Part shown: piece after piece, positions 6,280 to 13,700 of the stretch
How the letters are laid out: each line of letters starts with the position of its first letter
How positions within the stretch are numbered: the first letter of the stretch is position 1
Assembly: GCA_937996675.1 (NCBI GenBank)
Contig: CALKUN010000079.1
Coordinates: 1-23,223 of the forward strand
Direction of reading: 5' to 3'
Length of the DNA stretch: 23,223 nt
Origin: an uncultured Candidatus Saccharibacteria bacterium
GTDB taxonomy: Bacteria > Patescibacteriota > Saccharimonadia > CAILAD01 > GCA-016700035
Program-made: the position numbers and the translations under genes
The notes under the pieces: model-generated
Told to the model about the DNA's origin: nothing
Seen by the model: the letters and a program-made list of their open reading frames with translations, nothing else
Databases searched by the model: none

Positions 6280-6753
6280 ATGGCAAAAGACTTCAATCAG
6301 GCAATCATCATGGGTAACCTTACCCGAGACCCTGAACTACGTACCACACCAGGCGGGCAGTCCGTCGCGAGCTTTGCAGTAGCAACCAACCGTACCTGGC
6401 AAGACCAGGCTAGCGGCGACAAGAAAGACTCAGTAGAGTTCCACGATGTCGTTGCCTGGGGCAAGCTTGGTGAGCTCGTCAGTCAGTATCTGACCAAAGG
6501 TCGTCGCGTGATGGTTGTCGGACGGCTGCAGACCCGTAACTGGGAGGGCACTGATGGCGCGAAGAAATCTCGTACTGAGATCGTAGCCAACGACATCAAC
6601 TTTATCGGTGGACCTGGAGATGGCGGCGGTGATGGCGGTGGAAGTAGCGAAGGCTCATATACTCCTCGAGACAACAAACCAGCTCAGTCGAAGAAAGTCG
6701 AGAATCAAGACTTGGGCGATGACGAAATCAACCTCGACGACATCCCATTCTAA
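6280..6753 (+). CDS. ssb: single-stranded DNA-binding protein
   Basis: Coats single-stranded DNA in replication, repair and recombination and recruits partners by its tail. The start has AGGAGGG about 11 bases upstream. Of 157 residues, ~1-112 form the OB fold (NQAIIMGNLTRDPELRTTPGG, SVASFAVATNRTW, VEFHDVVAWGKLGEL, GRRVMVVGRLQTRNWE). A Gly/Ser-rich linker (~114-128) and the canonical acidic tip DDEINLDDIPF follow. It sits between rpsF and rpsR as in most bacteria, so its level is tied to ribosome synthesis. Cross-talk with the recA-recX pair 2 kb away is functional, not operonic. Confidence 0.97.
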   Translation: MAKDFNQAIIMGNLTRDPELRTTPGGQSVASFAVATNRTWQDQASGDKKDSVEFHDVVAWGKLGELVSQYLTKGRRVMVVGRLQTRNWEGTDGAKKSRTEIVANDINFIGGPGDGGGDGGGSSEGSYTPRDNKPAQSKKVENQDLGDDEINLDDIPF

Positions 6754-6768
6754 AGAAAAGGAATTATC

Positions 6769-6981
6769 ATGGCAGAATATCGTAAACAAAATCGCCTCTA
6801 CAGCGAAGACATCGAAGTCATTGACTACAAAGATGTGAAGCTCTTGCAGCGATACCTCAATAGTACCGGCAAGATCGAAGGCCGTAAGCGTACTGGCGCT
6901 TCTATGAAGCACCAGCGAATGCTGACCAACGCCCTCAAGCGTGCCCGACACATCGCACTCCTCCCATTTGTCGTTAAGTAG
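6769..6981 (+). CDS. rpsR: 30S ribosomal protein S18
   Basis: Partner of S6 on the 30S platform. It is 70 residues with the family core: [51 protein letters not shown]. The SD AAAGGAA is 15 bases after the ssb stop. It is the last gene of the operon. The gene for L9 (rplI), which often follows rpsR, is absent here; instead a long palindrome starts 2 bases after the stop. No zinc-binding cysteines are present, so this is the Cys-free form. Confidence 0.96.
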   Translation: MAEYRKQNRLYSEDIEVIDYKDVKLLQRYLNSTGKIEGRKRTGASMKHQRMLTNALKRARHIALLPFVVK

Positions 6982-6982
6982 C

Positions 6983-7102
6983 GGCATCTTTTGAGCGGGA
7001 GCTGCGGCGTTGGCATTTTGCGAGGCTTGCTCTCCGTACGTCTGAGTACGGCGCGCTTCACTTCGCAATGCCGCCTTGCATCTCCTCACTCAAAAGGATG
7101 CC
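6983..7102. repeat. ~120-bp nested imperfect palindrome after rpsR
   Basis: The outer arms GGCATC-TTTTGAG (6983-6995) and CTCAAAA-G-GATGCC (7089-7102) pair with one bulged G. Further in, GGAG (6998-7001) pairs with CTCC (7082-7085), TGC with GCA (7003-7005/7078-7080), and TTGCGA with TCGCAA (7018-7023/7063-7068). The tip is CCGTAC-GTCTGA-GTACGG (7034-7051). A GGCATT/AATGCC pairing competes with GGCG/CGCC. The element has no coding frame that fits neighbours and no clean T-run, so it may be a structured RNA, a repeat family member (REP or MITE-like) or an elaborate operon end. Confidence 0.65.
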
Positions 7103-7134
7103 TTTCCCGGTTTAGCTACTCAGGCCTACAAGCT

Positions 7135-7143
7135 TGTTATACT
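7135..7143 (+). promoter_or_regulatory. extended -10 promoter of efp
   Basis: TGT-TATACT (TG at 7135-7136, hexamer 7138-7143) is an extended -10 without a clear -35. The start near 7150 gives a ~110-base leader carrying the two hairpins below. Confidence 0.45.
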
Positions 7144-7161
7144 GGCTGAAGAAGATAAACT

Positions 7162-7222
7162 TTCAGTCTGTCATCCTGAGCGCTCCTGCTAAAGCAGGAA
7201 GTTGAAGGATCTCAAGACTGAG
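7162..7222. repeat. stem-loop containing a TGTCATCCTGAG-type repeat
   Basis: TTCAGTCT (7162-7169) pairs with AGACTGAG (7215-7222), ATCCT (7173-7177) with AGGAT (7206-7210), and TCCTGCT (7184-7190) with AGCAGGA (7193-7199). The ends (TGTCATCCTGAGCG and GAAGGATCTC) resemble a dispersed intergenic repeat I know from many bacterial genomes; identity as the same family is not proven here. Confidence 0.5.
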
Positions 7223-7223
7223 T

Positions 7224-7245
7224 CCCGAGCCCGCTCGGGTTTTAA
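7224..7245 (+). terminator. terminator-like hairpin in the efp leader (possible attenuator)
   Basis: CCCGAGC (7224-7230) and GCTCGGG (7233-7239) form a perfect stem followed at once by TTTTAAT. It ends about 15 bases before the efp ATG and just before the SD AAGGA (7247-7251). Either it ends upstream transcription, or it controls efp by premature termination. Confidence 0.55.
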
Positions 7246-7259
7246 TAAGGAACACCCAT

Positions 7260-7820
7260 ATGTACGGACCAACCGACCTTAGAAAAGATACCCTCATCGA
7301 ACTGGACGAAGTCCCGTACAAGATTGTTGAATATGCCCAAAAGCAGATGGGTCGTGGTGGCTCGATTGTGAACACTAAGCTCAAGAACCTCATCACTGGT
7401 GGGGTGATTGATCGTACGTTTCGTAATGATGAGCGCGTGAAGCCAGCCGACCTCGGTCGCGTGAAGCTTCAGTATCTCTATACTCAGGGAGATAAGCATT
7501 CACTCATGGACATGACGAGCTACGAGACACACGAAGTTGCAACGACCATCGACGACCAGATCCCTAAGTTTATTGTTGAAGGAGGCGAAATCGAAGGTTA
7601 CCTCTTCCATGATCAGGTAATCGGCTTTGAATGGCCAAAGAATGTCATCCTCGCAGTTACCCAGGCCCCAGGTAGCGACAAGGGTAACTCAGCTGCCGGT
7701 GCGACCAAGGCCGTCACGCTCGAGACTGGTATCGAAGTCCAAGCTCCACTCTTCATCAAGGCAGGGGATCGACTCAAGGTCGATACTCGCAGCGCAACGT
7801 ATATTGAACGCGTTAAATAA
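7260..7820 (+). CDS. efp: elongation factor P
   Basis: Binds between the P and E sites and rescues ribosomes stalled at consecutive prolines. The 186 residues show three beta domains: a KOW-like N-terminal part (LRKDTLIELDEVPYKIVEYAQKQ), a middle OB domain (KFIVEGGEIEGYLFHDQVIGFEWPKNVILAV) and a C-terminal OB domain (TKAVTLETGIEVQAPLFIKAGDRLKVDTRSATYIERV). The tip of the domain-I loop is MGRGGS with Arg at residue 32, where E. coli has modified Lys34 and EarP-type species have rhamnosylated Arg32. No epmA, epmB, earP or ymfI-type modification gene is in the window. It appears monocistronic, with a structured leader. Confidence 0.96.
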   Translation: MYGPTDLRKDTLIELDEVPYKIVEYAQKQMGRGGSIVNTKLKNLITGGVIDRTFRNDERVKPADLGRVKLQYLYTQGDKHSLMDMTSYETHEVATTIDDQIPKFIVEGGEIEGYLFHDQVIGFEWPKNVILAVTQAPGSDKGNSAAGATKAVTLETGIEVQAPLFIKAGDRLKVDTRSATYIERVK

Positions 7821-7842
7821 GACAGCTTAATATCGCTTTTGC

Positions 7843-7871
7843 TTGTAGTACTATCGTACTCATTTTATAAT
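7843..7871 (+). promoter_or_regulatory. promoter of the HIT-family gene
   Basis: TTGTAG (7843-7848), a 17-base spacer, TATAAT (7866-7871). The start near 7878 lies downstream of the in-frame ATG at 7839, which rules that codon out and favours TTG 7899. Confidence 0.7.
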
Positions 7872-7898
7872 CTCCCTACCCAATCGAAAGGGAGAACC

Positions 7899-8390
7899 TT
7901 GCAGGCAAAACCAGTAAATGGCTGTAGTATCTGCCCATACCTCTTCGGATCAGGAGACGATGATATCGTCGTGCTTCAGACTCCGTATTGGCGGGTGGTA
8001 CTTGATGCAAGCGACCAGTGCTATCTCGGTCGGATGTACATCACTGCTCGTCGTCATGTTGAACACGAAGAAGAGCTGAGCTTCGAGGAATGGCTGGACT
8101 TGCGGCACGTCAAACGGCGTATCGCCAAGATGGCCAAGAAGGGTCTCAAGGCGACGCACATCACGTCGGCACTGCTCATGAACAACGCTTACCGGGCACA
8201 AGATCCACGTCCGCACGTGCACTACCATGTCCGTCCGCGCTACAGCAAGCCGCAAACCGTCGGCGGTGAGGTCTTTGTGGACCTGGACTTTGGCGAGCAT
8301 CATCGGAGAGACACGCCGAGAGAGGTCTCGCCGGAGACGCTGCAGGAGATCAAGCGGCTTCTATTGGCTGTCGAGAACCGAGAGGGCTAG
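7899..8390 (+). CDS. HIT-family (histidine triad) nucleotide-binding protein
   Basis: Probable nucleotide hydrolase or transferase of the HIT superfamily. The proposed start is TTG 7899: GGGAG (7890-7894) precedes it, and a TATAAT promoter lies between it and the alternative ATG at 7839. The 163 residues have a Cys pair near the start (NGCSICPY, C9 and C12) as in zinc-bearing HIT proteins, then YLGRMYITARRHVEHEEELS, and the triad HVHYHV (106-111), where the central histidine would carry the nucleotidyl intermediate. The C-terminal ~45 residues are charged and not recognised. HIT members act on dinucleotides, aminoacyl-AMP or nucleotide sugars; the substrate cannot be told. A strong terminator follows. 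Confidence 0.85.
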   Translation: MQAKPVNGCSICPYLFGSGDDDIVVLQTPYWRVVLDASDQCYLGRMYITARRHVEHEEELSFEEWLDLRHVKRRIAKMAKKGLKATHITSALLMNNAYRAQDPRPHVHYHVRPRYSKPQTVGGEVFVDLDFGEHHRRDTPREVSPETLQEIKRLLLAVENREG

Positions 8391-8419
8391 GTCCTCCGGG
8401 GCAGTCTCTGAACTACGAG

Positions 8420-8450
8420 CCGGATAGCTTCCAGCTATCCGGTTTTTCTT
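8420..8450 (+). terminator. Rho-independent terminator between HIT gene and ychF
   Basis: CCGGATAGCT (8420-8429) pairs perfectly with AGCTATCCGG (8433-8442) over a 3-base loop, followed by TTTTTCTT. It stops plus-strand transcription just at the 3' end of the convergent ychF gene, whose stop codon overlaps the T-run. Confidence 0.9.
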
Positions 8451-9534
8451 AATTACTAAACTTGAAGAGTACGACGTCGCCGTCGGACATTACGTAATCG
8501 CGACCTTCGAGACGAACTTTGCCAGACTCCTTGGCACCTGACCAGCCGCCGGTTGATACAAAGTCATCGCAGTTCACGATCTCGGCTTTGATGAATCCTT
8601 TCTCAAAGTCGGTGTGAATCACTCCGGCAGCTTCTGGGGCTGTGGCTCCTTTGGGGATAACCCACGCACGGGCCTCTTGTTCGCCGGCAGTAAAGTAAGT
8701 CTGGAGTCCAAGTGCCTCAAAGCCAACCTTAGTGAGTGAAGCCAAGCCAGATGTGGTCTGACCATAATCAGCAAGAAGCTCGGCAGCATCAGCGTCATCC
8801 ATGTCCTTGAGCTGTGATTCGACTTCAGCGCACAGTATAAGGTGGGAGAGAGGGCCAGCGAGGGCATTGAGCTGCTCGTGGAGAGCTGTGTCGCTGAGTC
8901 CAGCCTCGTCGACATTAAAGACGTAGATGAATGGCTTGGCAGTGATGAGCTGGAGGTGACGGATCTCGTCAGGAAGGGTGCCAACATCTGTCGACGTAAG
9001 TACAAGCTCGCCTTGATCGAGATTCGTGCGGATGCCTTGGGCGGCTACAAGTGCGAGTTTGGCGTCTGGCGAGGTCTTGGCATCCTTCTCAAGCCGCGGG
9101 ATCACCTTGTCGATGACCTGGAGGTCGGCTAGGATGAGCTCGGTTTTAATCGTATCAATATCTCGGGCTGGGTCGATCTTCTCATCGACGTGGATGATGT
9201 CATCGTTCTCAAAGGCTCGCACTACCTGGACGATAGCGGCGCACTCACGAATGTGCGACAAGAACTTATTGCCTAGTCCGGCACCCTCTGCAGCCCCTTT
9301 TACGATTCCGGCGATGTCGGTAAAGGTCACTGGAGCTGGCACAACCTTAGTTGAATGTGCAGTCTCTGCGAGTTGGTGGAGTCGCGGGTCGGGGAGGGGA
9401 ACGATACCAACATTGGGCTCGATAGTAGCAAACGGGTAGTTCGCTGCCAGAATATTTGACTTTGTCAGAGCATTAAAAAGGGTAGATTTACCGACATTGG
9501 GGAGACCGACTATACCGAGGGAAAGATTACTCAT
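8449..9534 (-). CDS. ychF: redox-regulated ATPase/GTPase YchF (OLA1 family)
   Basis: TRAFAC-class P-loop protein that binds ribosomes and, unlike most relatives, usually prefers ATP. The 361 residues match the family length (~363 in E. coli). G1 is GLPNVGKST (10-18), followed by LAANYPFATIEPNVGIVPLPDPR, a G3-like DIAG, and FNVDE where a GTPase would have NKxD, typical of the ATP-preferring subfamily. A helical middle domain (TKVVPRLEKD-like region) and a C-terminal TGS domain (AGVIHTDFEKGFIKAEIVNCDDFV) complete it. It is transcribed alone from a -10 box TAGAAT only 6 bases before the ATG, so the message is probably leaderless. The identification is secure. Confidence 0.97.
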   Translation of the reverse strand: MSNLSLGIVGLPNVGKSTLFNALTKSNILAANYPFATIEPNVGIVPLPDPRLHQLAETAHSTKVVPAPVTFTDIAGIVKGAAEGAGLGNKFLSHIRECAAIVQVVRAFENDDIIHVDEKIDPARDIDTIKTELILADLQVIDKVIPRLEKDAKTSPDAKLALVAAQGIRTNLDQGELVLTSTDVGTLPDEIRHLQLITAKPFIYVFNVDEAGLSDTALHEQLNALAGPLSHLILCAEVESQLKDMDDADAAELLADYGQTTSGLASLTKVGFEALGLQTYFTAGEQEARAWVIPKGATAPEAAGVIHTDFEKGFIKAEIVNCDDFVSTGGWSGAKESGKVRLEGRDYVMSDGDVVLFKFSN

Positions 9535-9540
9535 CCGACT

Positions 9541-9546
9541 ATTCTA
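9541..9546 (-). promoter_or_regulatory. -10 box of ychF (leaderless)
   Basis: The complement of 9541-9546 is TAGAAT, ending 6 bases before the ATG at 9534. No convincing -35 is seen at 16-18 bases. The spacing puts the transcription start at the initiation codon. Confidence 0.5.
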
Positions 9547-9610
9547 CCAGATAGAGTAGATCGAGAAAGTCATTGTTGTAAATTATGCACAGGTACGTAC
9601 CCCAAAACGC

Positions 9611-9640
9611 TTGCGCTCGGAGAGGGTGCTCGGGTAGGAT
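9611..9640 (+). promoter_or_regulatory. candidate promoter of the 344-aa/1074-aa gene pair
   Basis: TTGCGC (9611-9616), 18 bases, TAGGAT (9635-9640). TATTAT at 9650-9655 is an alternative -10. No SD precedes the ATG at 9689 (it follows CCCCC), so initiation is unusual or leaderless from a start site not resolved here. Confidence 0.35.
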
Positions 9641-9688
9641 AGACATAAGTATTATTGTGAGTAAAAAAGCGAGTGAAATTATTCCCCC

Positions 9689-10723
9689 ATGCCCCGAACA
9701 ATAGATAGTTTGAGCCCAAAGCAGGAGGACTCCCAGCCGACACTCGAAAGAGGATCGGCTACGAATGTTCCGAAGACTGTAGATGAACTAAGGGGGACTA
9801 CGCTACGAGAGGACAAGGCTGCGCATCTGAAGCGCAAGAAAGTACCACGCAAACGTAGCCCTCAGAGGGTGGTTGTGGGAGGCCTGCTTATGTTGGCGGT
9901 ACTCTCTGTTGCCGCAGTCATTTGGTACTGGCCTACGCTCAATGGCGGCAAGGTAGGGGATACCGGCACGAAGAGCACAAAAGATGCGCTCTCTCAGTTA
10001 GAATTCGTAAAGAACTTGAATGATCAGGACAAAGACGCATTTTACAAAGAAGCTGGAGCCGAGTATGCAGCAGCGAAGAAGATAGGCATCGAGCCTGACC
10101 CAAGCTACGCGAACGATACGCAGACGCTGGCTATGATCGCTGGCAGCAATCCATCTGCTCAGAAGTCGGCAGATGCAGTTAAGCAGTTTATACAGAATCG
10201 GTTAGAGATTGTAAAAAAAGACGGCTTTGTTGCAGGCTACACGTATAACTTCTGGTTTGGTGATAAGGCGATTAAGCACTCATCTGCAGGAGAAGTCGGA
10301 AGCGCACAGTCCATAGCTGACGATAAACGGTATGCGTCAGAAAAAGCCGAGAGTGCGAGGCAGCGACTTCAAGACGGGTCTGTTAGCTCAGATCAGCTCG
10401 TTGATGAGCTTAAAAGAGACTCCAGGCTTCGACTGTCTGACGGACAGAATGGGTCGGGTAGATTTGCAACGGCTCGGCCGAAGCAAGCCTCTATTGAGAA
10501 TGACGTATCAGGCAATCAGCCATTCTTTGATACTCTCGCTACGATGCAATCACCAGGTCTTAGCTCATTGTTGACTCGTTTCTATATCTCCGGTTTTGAC
10601 GAGACGAAGACTCCTATTGAGGCGGCCTATCAGTTCGTGCAGCTTACAAAAGTCGTGTCTGGCGAGACGGCTGCTCGCGAATACGAACAGTACTTAAAGG
10701 AAGCAGGAGGCTGGCAATGGTAA
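9689..10723 (+). CDS. single-pass membrane protein, possibly a degenerate parvulin-like chaperone
   Basis: Not firmly recognised. It has 344 residues. The N-terminal ~60 are hydrophilic and become basic (LKRKKVPRKRSPQR), followed by one membrane helix (~61-82) and a ~260-residue outer domain. The outer part is mostly helical (FVKNLNDQDKDAFYKEAGAEYAAAKKIG, then SAQKSADAVKQFIQNRL). The stretch ASEKAESARQRLQDGSVSSDQLVDELKRDSRLRL recalls the order of elements in parvulin (PpiC/SurA) domains, but the active-site signature is not evident. Its last codons overlap the start of the 1074-residue secreted protein (ATGGTAA at 10717), so the two are translationally coupled. A role in folding or anchoring that surface protein is a guess from this linkage. 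Confidence 0.7.
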   Translation: MPRTIDSLSPKQEDSQPTLERGSATNVPKTVDELRGTTLREDKAAHLKRKKVPRKRSPQRVVVGGLLMLAVLSVAAVIWYWPTLNGGKVGDTGTKSTKDALSQLEFVKNLNDQDKDAFYKEAGAEYAAAKKIGIEPDPSYANDTQTLAMIAGSNPSAQKSADAVKQFIQNRLEIVKKDGFVAGYTYNFWFGDKAIKHSSAGEVGSAQSIADDKRYASEKAESARQRLQDGSVSSDQLVDELKRDSRLRLSDGQNGSGRFATARPKQASIENDVSGNQPFFDTLATMQSPGLSSLLTRFYISGFDETKTPIEAAYQFVQLTKVVSGETAAREYEQYLKEAGGWQW

Positions 10724-13700
10724 AGAAGTTGCTCATACGACTCGTATCATCACTTGCGATGTTGCTTGTTTTTACAATTGCTCTACAGGGCACAGCACAG
10801 GCTTATGCGTCCAAGGTAATTATCAATACTGGCTACAAGCCATGGTATACAACTGAAACAACGCCAGTCTCAGACGTGGATGTTACTGTTGAGACTGTTG
10901 CTGACGCCGCTAATGCGATCCCGCGGAACGACTCAGACAAAATCAATCCAGCCGAGCGTATCTTTACTCGCGATGCAGTTAACTGCCCTAATGGCTGCCA
11001 TATTGGTGTGAATAATGCTTTTGGTACTCATCCAACAACCAATAGCTATACATTTGGTATGAAAGATAGCTTTTTAAACTCACTTGCGGCCGGTTCAGTG
11101 AGTACTGTAAATAATGTTATCGGAGGTGGGAGCTTGCAGAACATGGAGCTACCGCAATTTGCATGGTGTGTGGGTGATGACGCGAATGGAATTCCTATTT
11201 TTAAGTTTAAGACGTCCTTGTCTGGCAATGTGAATCGTTCTGCTAATGGTGGGACTTGGAAGATACTCTGGAAGTGGTCGGTAAATGGCGTTGATCAAGG
11301 CTTAATTGGCAGCGGAACAGGAACTTCTATCTCTGCACCAGCCCACAATGACCAAGAAACTCGTGTAATCTTTGTTTACGAAGAGAACCCTCCGACCTAC
11401 AACATCAACATGAGCAAGGCTGGACCGAACCCCGGTAACCTCGGCACTCCGTGGCAGACATCCCGTATGGGTATGGACGGTGGTAACCTTCAGTCTACGG
11501 CTGCGTTTACTACATTCAGTGGAATTCTTGGCTACCAGGATCATAGCTTCTTCACCGACATCCCGGCTGACTGGCAGATCAGAGGATATAGCTATAATGG
11601 CGGTGCGCTTACGAAGGCTGCAAGCTTTACTATTCCAGCCAATACCGTCCCAAATGGGGAGACAAGGAATATACGATGGGAATACGATCCACTACCATCG
11701 ACTATTAAGGCTGGCATCCTAATGAAGAATGGTTCTTCATTGCAGAATCCTTGTAATGCGCCGGCCGGTTCATCTGGTAGGTCTATGTGTGGCACAGTGA
11801 CTTTGCAGGCAGCTCGCACGGATACTGACGCAGTCTCGGCAGGGTTTAACCGGCTGGGTGGAGTGATTCCGACACCTGGGAACAACCCAGGCGACATCAC
11901 AAATCTCTATCCCGGTAAATACTCCCTGACGGCGAGTGCTATCCCGGCTGGCTGGAAGGTTGTTGGATATCGCGGCTGTGATTATGGCGCCACAAATTGT
12001 TACTCTGACAATGCCTACACGGCGAGTGCCGCACTTGTTCAGAACACAGATCTCTATATGAACCGGACACGACCACTTTACTTCGTACTCGAACCGGTCT
12101 TTACTTTGCCAACGGTTACTGCAAGCTGTAATTCTATTTCAGGAACGGTCGGGGTGCCATCTGGTACGACTGGCGTGAAGACACAACTCATCCTTGGTGG
12201 GACAAAACTATCTGAAGTGCAAAATGGAACGAGCTTCAACTTTACTGGCGCTACACTCGATGCATACAGAGACGGACAGAGCCGAGCGATTAAGATCGCT
12301 GTGACCTACGACAATGTTAACGGGGGACAGCCGCCAGCCACTACAGAAGTTGACGCAGCTAAGAACTACCTCTGTGCAAATAGCTCGATCTGTGCCGGTA
12401 ATACGATCAATGATGCTACGGGCGGAGGCTTCGTCTCATCATCTACGACTTCTGATGGCACATCTGGTACTACCTATACCATCAAGGTGACCATGAAGAA
12501 TGACGGAGACTCACTCTGGAAAGATTGGTCTGCCGAGAGAGGCTATCAGGCTGGGCACCGTCTCGTTCTTGACGCTGCAAGCTCTGGCTACTGGAATGTG
12601 GCCACGGGTGATATGTACGTCAAGCCGCTCACAGCCAATCCGCCGGTAGCCGGTGTAGGCTACCCGACGGTGAAGGCTCCTCAGCCCGACCTCTACCAAT
12701 TCACCTTTACTGCGCAGCTGAGAAGCGACGTGGTCATCAATACGAACGATATCCCACTGAAGTTCCGTATGGCCTGGCATAACTACGGCAACACAACGCC
12801 AGCTGATATGTTCGGACCTTCCTGCGGAGAGACTGTACGCCCGCAACTTGGCTATCGCCCTTGGTTGCGAGTGCAAAACGGTAGTATCGCAACGCTGGAA
12901 AAGGCTCTCAATCAGCCAGCCGGGACTCGTGGTGGACGTAAGGTGCTCAATGGTACGGGATATGCCGAACTCAACCTCGACGTAGAGTTTGCCATCACCT
13001 CGGCTATCGATACTGTCACGCAGGACAATCGCTTCTGTTCTACCAATGCTTATAACTACGGCCGTGACTTTAATCCTACTTGGTCCTGCTCATTCGCTGG
13101 CTATAGCTTCAAGGTGGGTGATAAGACAAAAGAAGCCTATATCAATGAGACGGATGATTCTATCTACAAGCAAGCTGTTGAAATGACAGGCTACAAAGAT
13201 TGTTCCAATACGACATACAATCCTTCTCGACAGAATCTTCGCACGTACTCGACGGCTGGAGATCCAATACCCGAAGAGACCTTCTCGCAGCCAACCCAGA
13301 ATGTTTCGCTACTCGTTTCTGGCAAGAATCGATGTGGAATTGTGACGCCGAAGACTACCGGAAACTTGGGGCCAGCATCATTGTCAGCTGCCCCAACGAC
13401 GGCTACGATCTCTGGCGGACGAGCCACCTGGATATATAATGGTGACCTGACCATCAACTCAAATATCATCAATGGCACAGGATGGAGCGTTGCTGACGCT
13501 ACTGATATTACAAACTTGAACGCCATACCAAACCTTGGCCTCATTGTGAACGGTAACGTCACCATAGGTCCAAACGTGAGCGAGATTGATGCTACGATCT
13601 ACGCCACCGGTCGCATCAGCACATGTAGTACGTACCCTTCTGAAACGTGTAATAAGTCCCTGAAGGTTAAGGGTAGCCTTGCAGCAAAAGGCGGCTTCGC

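Noticed and set aside
8842..9439. Plus-strand frames of 96 and 137 codons opposite ychF
   Set aside because: They are shadow frames of a highly conserved gene with no initiation signals.
12511..12876. Antisense frame of 121 codons within the surface protein gene
   Set aside because: No promoter or SD is seen, and the sense frame is clearly coding across it.
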